From Kingella denitrificans ATCC 33394 (GTDB taxonomy: Bacteria > Pseudomonadota > Gammaproteobacteria > Burkholderiales > Neisseriaceae), in assembly GCF_000190695.1 (NCBI RefSeq), contig NZ_GL870929.1, positions 394,853 through 458,852 on the forward strand: a stretch of 64,000 nt of DNA. The letters run 5' to 3'. Positions 1 to 7,749 of the stretch are shown here, piece after piece (within the stretch, counting starts at the first letter, position 1; every line of letters begins with the position of its first letter). The notes under the pieces are model-generated. The model saw nothing but the letters and a program-made list of their open reading frames with translations. It was not told where the DNA came from and ran no database searches. The translations under genes were made by a program, and so were the position numbers.

Positions 1-630
1 GCTGGTATTGTCGGGCACCAGTCTGCCGGTCAGCATGCCGATTTTGAGCAGAAGGTTGCTGTCAATCAGGCCGCCGATGCAAATCACAATCAGCGCCAAG
101 TGGGCAAAAATATAGCCCCATTTGTTCATTGCGCCTTTTTTGGCGGCCACGATGACGCTGCCGTCTTCGCGCATTTCGGATTTGGTTTTAAACCCCTGTA
201 TCTGCAAATATTTCTCTACAATTTCCGGTGTGATGCCGCTGCCGTTTTCACGTGGCAATTCCGCCGTATGCTTCATGTGCGCCAATGATTTCGCCGTCGC
301 ATTCAGGCGGAACGATTTCATGTCGCGCAGGTATTGCGGGGTATTCCGCCAAACGCACAGCCCGGTGCTCAGCACCAGAAACAGCATGATGAGCACGAAC
401 CATGAAGAGGCGTAAACATCAAACAATCCTAAAAATTGGAAAATTTCCGCCCAGAAAGGGCCGAATTGGACCACATAATTTTGTGCAGGCTGGTTTTGCT
501 GCACCACCGTGCCGATAATGGAGGCGATGGCCAAAATGGACAGCAACGCCACGGCAAAGCGCATGGAACTGATAAAAGCGAACCATGGGCGGCGGATAAA
601 AGAAGTTTGGGACGATGGAGTGGGATTCAT
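1..630 (-). CDS. resB: ResB/Ccs1 cytochrome c biogenesis protein (3' end outside the window)
   Basis: Reading the minus strand from ATG at 630 gives 210 open codons running off the left edge. Three hydrophobic segments are visible, near residues 18-41, 68-90 and 168-188. The first is preceded by a short cytoplasmic N-terminus and the motif SSMRFAVALL, as in ResB proteins. The ResB family works with CcsA/ResC in system II cytochrome c maturation, carrying haem across the inner membrane. The visible part fits the N-terminal third of a roughly 650-residue protein. A ccsA/resC gene would be expected downstream, to the left of the window. A DUS at 651-666 sits just upstream of the start. Confidence 0.85.
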   Translation of the reverse strand, partial: MNPTPSSQTSFIRRPWFAFISSMRFAVALLSILAIASIIGTVVQQNQPAQNYVVQFGPFWAEIFQFLGLFDVYASSWFVLIMLFLVLSTGLCVWRNTPQYLRDMKSFRLNATAKSLAHMKHTAELPRENGSGITPEIVEKYLQIQGFKTKSEMREDGSVIVAAKKGAMNKWGYIFAHLALIVICIGGLIDSNLLLKIGMLTGRLVPDNTS

Positions 631-681
631 GATGGGCGGGATGGGCTGAAAAAGCAGCCTGCACTTTTACAATACGGCTAT

Positions 682-1158
682 TCAGCCTTCTTTGCTGCGG
701 CACTTGCGGCAAATTCCGGTTAATACAACATGGTCTTCATTCAGCGTGAACCCCGTTTTCTGCACGCCTTCGCGCAGGGCCAGCCATTCGGCGTTCAGGC
801 TTTGTTCATCGACCGTGCCGCATTCCGTGCATACCAAAATAAAGCTGCTGTGGTGGTGGGCATGTTCGGCATGGCAATGGCCGGTGCATTCGTGGCGGGC
901 ATGGCTGCACAGCACATAGCCGTTCACGGCGGGGACTTTGTGCAGCACGCCCTGCTCCGCCCAGAAATCCAAAGCGCGATAAGCGGTGGGCGGCGCAACG
1001 ACACTTTCGCTGTCCCGCTGCATTTGCGCCAGGACATTATAGGCCTTAATCACGCCGTCCAGCTGCAACACCATATCCAACACCTGCTCGCGCAGCGGCG
1101 TTACCTGTGCGCCGGTAGTGCGGCATTGATGCAAAATTTGTTCTTTAACAGGGTTCAT
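682..1158 (-). CDS. zur: Fur-family zinc uptake regulator (Zur)
   Basis: This 158-residue protein has the Fur-family layout: an N-terminal winged helix (about residues 15-85, with PTAYRALDFW as recognition region) and a metal-binding C-terminal half. Two CxxC pairs (C110/C113 and C150/C153) form the structural zinc site, and a His-rich stretch (residues 95-103) resembles the sensory site of Zur rather than Fur. Zur represses zinc-uptake genes when zinc is bound. It stands alone between resB and oxyR, with DUS sites at 651 and 1181 on either side. Zur is preferred over Fur or PerR on the CxxC spacing and His cluster, but no target genes are visible here. Confidence 0.85.
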   Translation of the reverse strand: MNPVKEQILHQCRTTGAQVTPLREQVLDMVLQLDGVIKAYNVLAQMQRDSESVVAPPTAYRALDFWAEQGVLHKVPAVNGYVLCSHARHECTGHCHAEHAHHHSSFILVCTECGTVDEQSLNAEWLALREGVQKTGFTLNEDHVVLTGICRKCRSKEG

Positions 1159-1196
1159 ATTTTCCGTTTCGCGTAAACAAAAAAGCAGCCTGCACT

Positions 1197-2117
1197 TTAT
1201 TCATTGACAAACGACACGCCGGCCAGATTCGATGCCTTCACCGCGTCCGCAATGGCCGCCACAGCCTGCGGGCGGACGAAATTGCGGCGGTATGCCAGCA
1301 CGATGCGGCGCGAAGGTGCAGGCTGCCTGAACGGCACGATGGAAAACAGCAAATGGTCGTTGTCGGTAATGCCGGTGGACGGCAGCACGCTGATACCCAA
1401 TCCGCTGGCCACCATGTGGCGGATGGTGTTGAGTGAGCTTCCTTGCAGCGTATTGACCAATCCGGCAATTTTCTGCTTTGCCGCCAGCTCGGTACAAGAA
1501 CCCAGCACTTGGTCGCGCATACAGTTGCCCTCGGTCAGCAGCAGCACGTTTTCTTCCGCCAAATCCGCGGTTGATACGGAATCCAGATCTTCAAACGGAT
1601 GGCCTTTGGGCACAATCACGAAAAACGGCTCGTCATACAGGGCAATCGTTTCAATGCCTGCTTCGGCATAAGGTTCCGCCACCACCACCGCGTCCAATTC
1701 GCCGCGTTTGAGCAAATCGGTCAGCACGGCGGTATAGTTTTCTTCCAGGAACAGCGGCATTTTGGGCGCGACATGGCGCATCGACACAATCAGCCTGGGC
1801 AGAAGATACGGCGCAACCGTGAAAATTAAACCCAGCCTGAACGAACCTTCCAACTGGTTTTGCTCCGCATTGGCAAGGCGGCGGATGACTTCCGCCTCTT
1901 CCAAAACGCGCTGCGCCTGCGACACGATGGCCGCACCGGATTCCGTCATCAAAATTTCGCTGCTGCTGCGGTCGAACAGGGAAACGCCCAGCTCTTCCTC
2001 CAATTTTTTAATGGCGATGGACAAGGTGGGCTGGCTGACATGGCAACGCTGCGCCGCACGGCCGAAATGCTTTTCCTGTGCCACAGCGACAATGTAACGC
2101 AATTCGGTCAGCGTCAT
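1197..2117 (-). CDS. oxyR: OxyR, LysR-family hydrogen peroxide sensor
   Basis: A 306-residue LysR-type regulator with an N-terminal helix-turn-helix (residues 1-60, FGRAAQRCHVSQPTLS) and a substrate-binding-like effector domain. The two redox cysteines of OxyR fall at C199 and C208 in the motif GNCMRDQVLGSC, the same numbering as the Escherichia coli protein, so peroxide sensing by disulfide formation is expected. Its start codon overlaps the minE stop by four bases (ATGA), so it is the last gene of the minC-minD-minE-oxyR operon, an arrangement known from Neisseria. An exact AGGCTGCCTGAA (sim-dialect DUS) lies inside the gene at 1320-1331. Confidence 0.95.
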   Translation of the reverse strand: MTLTELRYIVAVAQEKHFGRAAQRCHVSQPTLSIAIKKLEEELGVSLFDRSSSEILMTESGAAIVSQAQRVLEEAEVIRRLANAEQNQLEGSFRLGLIFTVAPYLLPRLIVSMRHVAPKMPLFLEENYTAVLTDLLKRGELDAVVVAEPYAEAGIETIALYDEPFFVIVPKGHPFEDLDSVSTADLAEENVLLLTEGNCMRDQVLGSCTELAAKQKIAGLVNTLQGSSLNTIRHMVASGLGISVLPSTGITDNDHLLFSIVPFRQPAPSRRIVLAYRRNFVRPQAVAAIADAVKASNLAGVSFVNE

Positions 2118-2422
2118 GGCTTATCCGTTTTCCCCGCTTCGGGTGCAGGCTGCCCTTTTTTGTTTTCGGGCAGGGTAATGTTCAATGCCAGCATATCCAC
2201 ACCGTCTTGTTTCTCGTGCGTGATATTGATGTCGTCCAATTCGATTTTAACATATTTGGACAACACTTCCAGCAATTCCTTCTGCAACGTGGGCAGATAA
2301 TCGGGCGTGCTGTTGGCGGCATCGCGGTTGGCACGCTCCTGCGCGATGATGATTTGCAGGCGGTCGCGCGCCACGGCCGCCGTCTTCGGCTTGCGCCCCA
2401 ATAATTTTTCAAGCAGCGACAT
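2114..2422 (-). CDS. minE: MinE, cell division topological specificity factor
   Basis: 102 residues. The N-terminal MSLLEKLLG amphipathic helix and the anti-MinCD region (about residues 10-35) are followed by the dimerisation domain (LQKELLEVLSKYV). MinE drives pole-to-pole oscillation of MinCD so that FtsZ rings form only at midcell. Usual length is 87-90 residues; the extra tail (about residues 85-102, with KKGQPAPE) is encoded by a DUS-like sequence at 2143-2160, suggesting that acquisition of a DUS altered the 3' end. The start overlaps the minD stop by one base (TAATG). Confidence 0.95.
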   Translation of the reverse strand: MSLLEKLLGRKPKTAAVARDRLQIIIAQERANRDAANSTPDYLPTLQKELLEVLSKYVKIELDDINITHEKQDGVDMLALNITLPENKKGQPAPEAGKTDKP

Positions 2423-3234
2423 TACTTACCTCCAAACAGTTTTTGGAAGAAGCCTTTTTTCTCCGCTTCCAAAAAGCGGATTTCGCGGTTTTCGCCCAAA
2501 AGGCGCGCCACCACGTCCTGATAAGCCTGCGCGGCAACCGCATCTTCCTGATGGATAACGGGTGCGCCCGCATTGGAAGCCTGCAATACGTTTTGCGATT
2601 CAGGAATCACGCCGATGAGCGGAATACGCAAAATGTCCTGAATATCCTGCACCGACAGCATTTCGCCTTTTTCCACACGCTCCGGCGAGTAACGTGTAAT
2701 CAGCAGGTGTTCCTTCACGGTGCCGCCCTGCTCTGCTTTTTTGGATTTGCTTTGCAAAATGCCCAAAATGCGGTCGGAGTCGCGTACGGAAGACACTTCC
2801 GGGTTGGTGGTAACAATCGCTTCGTCCGCATAATACAGCGCCATCAATGCGCCGGTTTCGATGCCGGCCGGCGAATCGCACACGATAAATTCAAAGCCCA
2901 TGGCATCCAAGCCGTTCAGCACGTTGCCCACGCCTTCTTTGCTCAGTGCGTCTTTATCGCGCGTTTGCGATGCGGGCAGGATAAACAGTTTGTCGCAATG
3001 TTTGTCTTTGATTAAGGCTTGGTTCAGCGTGGCCTCGCCTTGAATCACATTGACCAAATCGTACACCACGCGGCGTTCGCAGCCCATAATCAAGTCCAGA
3101 TTGCGCAGGCCCACGTCAAAGTCGATGACGCAGGTTTTGTGGCCGCGCAATGCCAGGCCTGTGGAAATGCTGGCGGAAGTGGTGGTTTTGCCCACGCCGC
3201 CCTTGCCGGAGGTGACTACAATGATTTTTGCCAT
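2422..3234 (-). CDS. minD: MinD, septum-site-determining ATPase
   Basis: A 270-residue ParA/MinD ATPase with a deviant Walker A (KGGVGKTT, K11-T18) and a C-terminal amphipathic membrane-targeting helix (FLEAEKKGFFQKLFGGK). It binds the membrane as an ATP dimer, recruits MinC to block FtsZ assembly, and is released by MinE. The reading frame is open 13 codons further upstream, but the ATG at 3234 is chosen because the family starts MAKIIVVTSGKGG and a purine-rich AAGAAAGAAG lies a few bases before it. It is cotranscribed with minC upstream and minE downstream. Confidence 0.96.
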   Translation of the reverse strand: MAKIIVVTSGKGGVGKTTTSASISTGLALRGHKTCVIDFDVGLRNLDLIMGCERRVVYDLVNVIQGEATLNQALIKDKHCDKLFILPASQTRDKDALSKEGVGNVLNGLDAMGFEFIVCDSPAGIETGALMALYYADEAIVTTNPEVSSVRDSDRILGILQSKSKKAEQGGTVKEHLLITRYSPERVEKGEMLSVQDIQDILRIPLIGVIPESQNVLQASNAGAPVIHQEDAVAAQAYQDVVARLLGENREIRFLEAEKKGFFQKLFGGK

Positions 3235-3338
3235 AAGGTGCTTCTTTCTTTGCGTTAAATGAAAACTTTCCATGTGCAGGCTGCTTTTTCAAACGGCGCG
3301 CCGCAAAAGCAGCCTGCACATCCTTTATATCAATAAAA

Positions 3339-4196
3339 TTACTGGGCGTTAATCGCCGAAATGGCCAGCCGTTCGTCTTCCTGCAATTCGATTTTCACCG
3401 CATGCTTGTGCAGGTGCGGCGGCAGGTTTTGTTCGAAGACGCGGTAGATGCCGGCCACCGACACCAGTTCCGCCTGCATGGACTGCACGAAAATCCGCGC
3501 GGTTTTATCGCCCGACTCGCCCGCCAGCGCACGGCCACGCAACGGCGCATACACATGGATGTTGCCGTCCGCAATCACTTCCGCGCCTTCGCTGACCATG
3601 CCCATCACGATTAAATCCGCATTTTTGGCATATACCTGCTGCCCCGTGCGCACCGGGCTGTTGATGACCAGCGTGGGGCGCGGCGCATGGTCGTCCGCGA
3701 CAGATGCAGGCTGCTTTTCTTCCTCTGCAGCCTGCCCGTTGTTTTCCGCGGCAGATTCTGCTTTTGTTTCGGCAACATTGTCCGTTGTATCAGCGGCGGC
3801 TTCTTTTACTTTTACGGAATCTTCCGCATGTTCCGCAGGCAGCTCGGTGCAGGCTGCTTTTTCATGTTCGTCAATTTCGGTTTCCGCCGCTTTTTTGTGT
3901 TCGTGCGACAAATAAAACAATCCGGCCGCGTGCACCTTGTCTGCCCAACGCTGTTCCGCGCCCCGCGCCGCAATCACGGCAATCCCCTGCCGCGCCAGCA
4001 GCGACACGATGGCCGACAAATCCGCATCGGCATCCGTCAAATCGTCCAAATCCAAAACAAACGGCAGCGCACCCAGCACTTGGTATTTGTCTTTTTTCTT
4101 GCGCAAAAACTGGGACAACTGTGCCAAATCCGCCGTGCGCAGGCGCAGGGACAACATCTCCAAGCGCGTGGATTTCACTTCAAAAGCTGCTTTCAT
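3339..4196 (-). CDS. minC: MinC, septum site-determining inhibitor
   Basis: 285 residues. An N-terminal FtsZ-inhibitory domain (about 1-105) is joined by an acidic, Ala/Glu-rich linker (about 105-172) to the C-terminal beta-helix domain (about 173-285, TLVINSPVRTGQQVYAKNADLIVMG) that dimerises and binds MinD. MinC blocks FtsZ polymerisation away from midcell. The linker is long for the family and contains the peptides EKAACTE and EEKQPAS, each the translation of a DUS on the complementary strand (near 3850 and 3706). It is the first gene of the min-oxyR operon, with 104 bp and two DUS before minD. Confidence 0.95.
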   Translation of the reverse strand: MKAAFEVKSTRLEMLSLRLRTADLAQLSQFLRKKKDKYQVLGALPFVLDLDDLTDADADLSAIVSLLARQGIAVIAARGAEQRWADKVHAAGLFYLSHEHKKAAETEIDEHEKAACTELPAEHAEDSVKVKEAAADTTDNVAETKAESAAENNGQAAEEEKQPASVADDHAPRPTLVINSPVRTGQQVYAKNADLIVMGMVSEGAEVIADGNIHVYAPLRGRALAGESGDKTARIFVQSMQAELVSVAGIYRVFEQNLPPHLHKHAVKIELQEDERLAISAINAQ

Positions 4197-4311
4197 GATG
4201 CGATTGTTTTATTAAATCAAATGAGCGATTTTACCCTGCCTGCACTATTTATTCAACCGAAGCCGCGCATATCCCGCCCGTTTCCGCACGGCAGGGCGTG
4301 TTTATTAGCTA

Positions 4312-4340
4312 TTGATTTTTATGAAATCCGGCTTTACAAT
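4312..4340 (+). promoter_or_regulatory. Candidate sigma-70 promoter of the polyamine-binding lipoprotein gene
   Basis: TTGATT at 4312-4317 and TACAAT at 4335-4340 are separated by 17 bases and lie 42 bp before the start codon at 4383. Match to the consensus is moderate, and no other promoter-like pair is evident in this gap between divergent minC and the lipoprotein gene. Confidence 0.5.
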
Positions 4341-4382
4341 CCCGTTTCCCTCTTTAACCATCTTTAACGAGAAGATAATAGA

Positions 4383-5531
4383 ATGAAGAAAACCCTGTTA
4401 AGCACCCTCGTGCTGGTGATTTTGGCAGCCTGCTCCCAACAAGCTGAAAACACATCCGCAAACAATGCGGCAAATCCTGCGGCATCCGGCGCAGCGGCGG
4501 GCAACCTGCCGCAAACCAGCGAGCTGAATATCTACAACTGGTCAAACTATGTGGACGAAAGTACCGTTGAAGACTTCAAAAAAGCCAACAACCTGGATTT
4601 GACCTACGATTTGTACGAAAACAACGAAACGCTTGAAGCCAAAATGCTCACCGGCAAATCCGGCTACGATTTGGGCGTTCCCGGCATCGCATTCCTGCCC
4701 CGCCAAATCAAAGCAGGTGCTTATCAGAAAATCAACCGCGACCTGATTCCGAACTACAAAAACATCGACCCCGCGCTGCTGAAACTGCTGGAACAGGCCG
4801 ACCCGGGCAACCAATACGCCGTGCCGTACTTCTCCGGCGTGAACACGCTGGCGATTACCGCCAAAGGCAAAGAAATCCTGGGCGGAAAACTGCCTGAAAA
4901 CGGCTGGGATTTGCTGTTCAAACCCGAATACACCAACAAACTGAAACAATGCGGCATCGCGCTGTGGGACACGCCCAGCGAAATGTTCCCGCTGGTGCTG
5001 AATTACTTGGGCAAAGACCCGCGCGGCACCAATCCGGCCGACATTGAAGCCGCAGCCGCCGTGTTGCAGGCCATCCGCCCCGACGTGAAACGTTTCAGCG
5101 CGTCTTACATTGACGAACTGGCACGCGGCGACATCTGCCTGGTAGCCGGTAACGGCGGCGACCTGAACATGGCGAAAGCGCGTTCGGAAGAAGTGAAAAA
5201 CAACGTGGGCATTGACGTGCTGGCACCGAAAGGCATGGGCTTCTGGGTAGAATCTTGGGTGATTCCCGCCGATGCGAAAAACGTTGCCAACGCGCACAAA
5301 TACATCAACTACACGTTAGACCCAGACGTGGCGGCCAAAAATGCTGCGGCGGTAACGTTTGCCCCCGCCAGCCTGCCGGCACGCGAAAAAATCGATCCGA
5401 AACTGGTGGCAACACGCTCGATTTTCCCGACTGCGGAAGATATGGCTGCCGGCTTCGTGATGCCGCAAATGTCGGACGAAGCGAAACGCCAAACCACGGC
5501 GCTGTGGCAAAAACTGAAAATGGGTAAATAA
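4383..5531 (+). CDS. PotD/PotF-type spermidine/putrescine-binding lipoprotein
   Basis: A 382-residue solute-binding protein with a lipoprotein signal (lipobox LAAC, lipidated C17), a low-complexity Asn/Ala linker (residues 18-45), and a PotD-like core starting LNIYNWSNYVDE. The motifs AKMLTGKSGYDLGVPG and GFWVESWVIPADAKN match the PotD/PotF family, which presents polyamines to an ABC importer (PotABC). No permease or ATPase gene is adjacent, so the transporter partners must lie elsewhere, as in Neisseria with several potD-like genes. The ATG follows GAGAAGATAATAGA. A DUS hairpin at 5551-5596 follows the stop. Confidence 0.9.
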   Translation: MKKTLLSTLVLVILAACSQQAENTSANNAANPAASGAAAGNLPQTSELNIYNWSNYVDESTVEDFKKANNLDLTYDLYENNETLEAKMLTGKSGYDLGVPGIAFLPRQIKAGAYQKINRDLIPNYKNIDPALLKLLEQADPGNQYAVPYFSGVNTLAITAKGKEILGGKLPENGWDLLFKPEYTNKLKQCGIALWDTPSEMFPLVLNYLGKDPRGTNPADIEAAAAVLQAIRPDVKRFSASYIDELARGDICLVAGNGGDLNMAKARSEEVKNNVGIDVLAPKGMGFWVESWVIPADAKNVANAHKYINYTLDPDVAAKNAAAVTFAPASLPAREKIDPKLVATRSIFPTAEDMAAGFVMPQMSDEAKRQTTALWQKLKMGK

Positions 5532-5550
5532 TCCGTTCTCCGTTTCCTGC

Positions 5551-5596
5551 AAAAGCAGCCTGCACGTTCAGAAGTTGAAGTGCAGGCTGCTTTTTT
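5551..5596 (+). terminator. DUS inverted-pair terminator after the polyamine-binding gene
   Basis: AAAAGCAGCCTGCAC and GTGCAGGCTGCTTTTTT face each other about 16 bases apart, giving a stem of roughly 14 bp followed by a T tract. Paired DUS acting as rho-independent terminators is a known neisserial arrangement. Confidence 0.75.
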
Positions 5597-5677
5597 ATGT
5601 GCCGGATACGGTGGAAAAAGCAGCCTGCACCGGCAAGCCGTGCTAAAATCCTTTCTTTTATCCGACACATTTGCACC

Positions 5678-6859
5678 ATGAATCCCCATCTGCAACAACT
5701 GCAACCTTATCCGTTCGCCCGACTGCGCGAAGCCGTGCAAGGCATTGTGCCGCCTGCACATTTGGCCGAAATCCCGCTGTATATCGGCGAACCGAAGCAC
5801 CCTGCCCCGCGCGTTATCCGCGATGCGCTGCTGCAATCGCTGGACGAATTGTCCAAATATCCGCTCACACTCGGCCTGCCCGAACTGCGCCAAGCCTGCG
5901 CCGAATGGCTGAAACGCCGTTATGACGGGCTCACGCTCAATCCCGACAGCGAAATCCTGCCCGTGCTCGGCAGCCGCGAAGCCCTGTTTTCCTTTGTGCA
6001 AACCGTGTTGAACGAAGCGGAAGCGCCGGTGGTGGTCAGCCCCAACCCGTTCTATCAGATTTACGAAGGCGCAACGCTTCTGGGCGGCGGCAAAATCGTG
6101 TTCGCCAATACCGTCGCGCCGAATTTCCTGCCCGATTGGAACAGCGTTGCCGCGGAAGACTGGGCGCGGTGCAGGCTGCTTTTCGTCTGCTCGCCCGACA
6201 ATCCGACCGGCAGCGTGCTGCAACAAAAAGACTGGGAACAACTCTTTGAATTACAAGACCAATACGGCTTCATCATCGCGTCCGACGAATGCTATTCGGA
6301 AATTTATTTTGACGGCAAAAAACCTTTGGGCTGCCTGCAGGCTGCTTTAGAATGTGGCCGCAGCTTCGACAAACTCGTCATGTTCACCAGCCTGTCCAAG
6401 CGCTCCAACGTGCCGGGCCTGCGTTCGGGTTTTGTGGCGGGCGATGCCAAGCTGCTGAAAGATTTCCTGCTTTACCGCACCTATCACGGCAGCGCCATGT
6501 CCCTGCCCGTGCAGCGCGCCAGCATTGCCGCGTGGAACGACGAAGCGCACGTTGTCGAAAACCGCGCGCTGTATCAGGCGAAGTTCGACCGCGTGCTGCC
6601 GATTCTGCGCCAAAAATTCGATGTGCGCCTGCCCGATGCTTCGTTTTACATCTGGCTGCGCATTCCCGACGGCGACGATTTGCGCTTCACGCAGGAACTC
6701 TACCGCGACACGGGTGTGCTGGTGCTGCCCGGCCGCTTTTTCGCGCGCGAAACGGCCAACGGCAATCCGGGCAAAGGCTTTGTGCGGATTGCGCTGGTGG
6801 ACGAATTGGACAAATGCGTGGAAGCGGCGCAACGAATCATTGATTGGTATCGGGCATAA
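5678..6859 (+). CDS. dapC: DapC, succinyldiaminopimelate aminotransferase
   Basis: A 393-residue fold-type I PLP aminotransferase. Visible family motifs are SPNPFYQIYEGA, the SPDNPTG loop (residues 172-178), SDECYSEIYF with D203, and SLSKRSNVPGLRSGF with PLP lysine K241. These match the DapC clade, which transaminates N-succinyl-2-amino-6-ketopimelate in lysine and peptidoglycan precursor synthesis; dapF lies at 57.4 kb. The ATG at 5678 is chosen because the protein family begins just before QPYPFARLREA; an upstream in-frame ATG at 5597 would translate a DUS and is unlikely. Internal DUS appear as RCRLLFV and CLQAALE. Confidence 0.9.
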   Translation: MNPHLQQLQPYPFARLREAVQGIVPPAHLAEIPLYIGEPKHPAPRVIRDALLQSLDELSKYPLTLGLPELRQACAEWLKRRYDGLTLNPDSEILPVLGSREALFSFVQTVLNEAEAPVVVSPNPFYQIYEGATLLGGGKIVFANTVAPNFLPDWNSVAAEDWARCRLLFVCSPDNPTGSVLQQKDWEQLFELQDQYGFIIASDECYSEIYFDGKKPLGCLQAALECGRSFDKLVMFTSLSKRSNVPGLRSGFVAGDAKLLKDFLLYRTYHGSAMSLPVQRASIAAWNDEAHVVENRALYQAKFDRVLPILRQKFDVRLPDASFYIWLRIPDGDDLRFTQELYRDTGVLVLPGRFFARETANGNPGKGFVRIALVDELDKCVEAAQRIIDWYRA

Positions 6860-6871
6860 ATCCGCCGGAAA

Positions 6872-7098
6872 AGTGCAGGCTGCCTGATTCGATTACCAAC
6901 CCGAAAGCAGCCTGCACTGCACAACGCGGCGGTATCGGATACGCCATGCCGCGATGTTTCGTTAAAAAGCAAAAAGCAGCCTGCACCTCGGTTTTCCAAA
7001 GTGCAGGCTGCTTTTTTTGCCGCGTGGCGGCAACACAGATAGGTGCCGAATCCGAAAAATGCAGGCTGCTTCTTAATATTTCAAAAGCAGCCTGCACG
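6872..7098. repeat. DUS-rich intergenic cluster between convergent dapC and darP
   Basis: Six DUS copies lie in about 225 bp: GTGCAGGCTGCC near 6872, AAAGCAGCCTGCAC near 6905, a facing pair at 6971-7018 (strong hairpin with T run), GCAGGCTGC near 7061 and AAAAGCAGCCTGCAC near 7083. No gene is evident. The facing pair probably terminates transcription from both convergent genes; the rest is uptake sequence. Confidence 0.8.
6971..7018. terminator. Bidirectional DUS-pair terminator
   Basis: AAAAAGCAGCCTGCAC and GTGCAGGCTGCTTTTTTT form a roughly 15-bp stem with a T run on one side and an A run on the other, placed between the convergent genes dapC and darP. Confidence 0.75.
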
Positions 7099-7100
7099 TT

Positions 7101-7625
7101 TCATTCTTCCGAATCCTCAATATCCGGCGCATTGTTTTCCGCGTCCATCACCCATTTCACTTCCTGATACAGCGCGCGGAAATTTTTCGGCGGCTTGTTC
7201 TGTTCGGCTTCTTTGCGCGCATTGCGGATCAGCGTGCGCAGGCTGCCTGCATCCGCGTGGGGATATTGCGCCACAAACGCCGTGAGCGCGTCGTCGTCCG
7301 CCAGCAGGCGTTCGCGCATCTGCTCCACGCGCTGCAAAAATGCGTTGTGCGCGCGGTTTTCGCCTTTCAGCTTTGCCAAAAATGTGCGGATGGGTTCGGG
7401 ATCGACATCGCGCATCAGGCGGCCGATATATTGCCGCTGGCGTTTCACCGCGCTGTTGGACGTGATTTTTTGATATTCTTTAATGGCTTCGTGCAAATCT
7501 TCCGGAAGCGCGATTTTCTTCAGCGTGGAAGCAGAAAGCCGGGTCAGCTCCATGCCCAAATCCTGCAATTCGTCCATCTGTTTTTTCTTGCGGGTTTTGC
7601 TGACCCATTCGTCTTGATTTTCCAT
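7101..7625 (-). CDS. darP: DarP/YjgA, ribosome-associated 50S assembly factor (DUF615)
   Basis: A 174-residue highly charged protein with the DUF615 signature: WVSKTRKKKQMDELQDLGMELTRL at the N-terminus, the RQRQYIGRLMRDVD core, and TLIRNARKEAEQNKPPK near the C-terminus. The E. coli homologue binds late 50S intermediates. The ATG at 7625 is favoured; a GTG three codons upstream (7634) is also in frame. It is transcribed divergently from pmbA, a pairing common in proteobacteria. No signal peptide or membrane segment is present, consistent with a cytoplasmic ribosome-bound role. Confidence 0.9.
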   Translation of the reverse strand: MENQDEWVSKTRKKKQMDELQDLGMELTRLSASTLKKIALPEDLHEAIKEYQKITSNSAVKRQRQYIGRLMRDVDPEPIRTFLAKLKGENRAHNAFLQRVEQMRERLLADDDALTAFVAQYPHADAGSLRTLIRNARKEAEQNKPPKNFRALYQEVKWVMDAENNAPDIEDSEE

Positions 7626-7749
7626 ATCGTGCACGCGTGATGACTGTCGGTAAAACCCGAATCATACCAAAATTTACATTAAATTTTAAGTTCCGCCGCC
7701 GCCAATCCGCCCAACGCGCCCGAAAAACGGCTACAATATCGCCCGATTC

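Noticed and set aside
5309..6241. A 310-codon minus-strand open frame
   Set aside because: Antisense to the 3' end of the polyamine-binding gene and the 5' half of dapC.
6971..7018. Facing AAAGCAGCCTGCAC repeats as terminal repeats of a mobile element
   Set aside because: The same pairs recur at many gene ends with short loops and T runs; they are uptake sequences acting as terminators, with no transposase between them.
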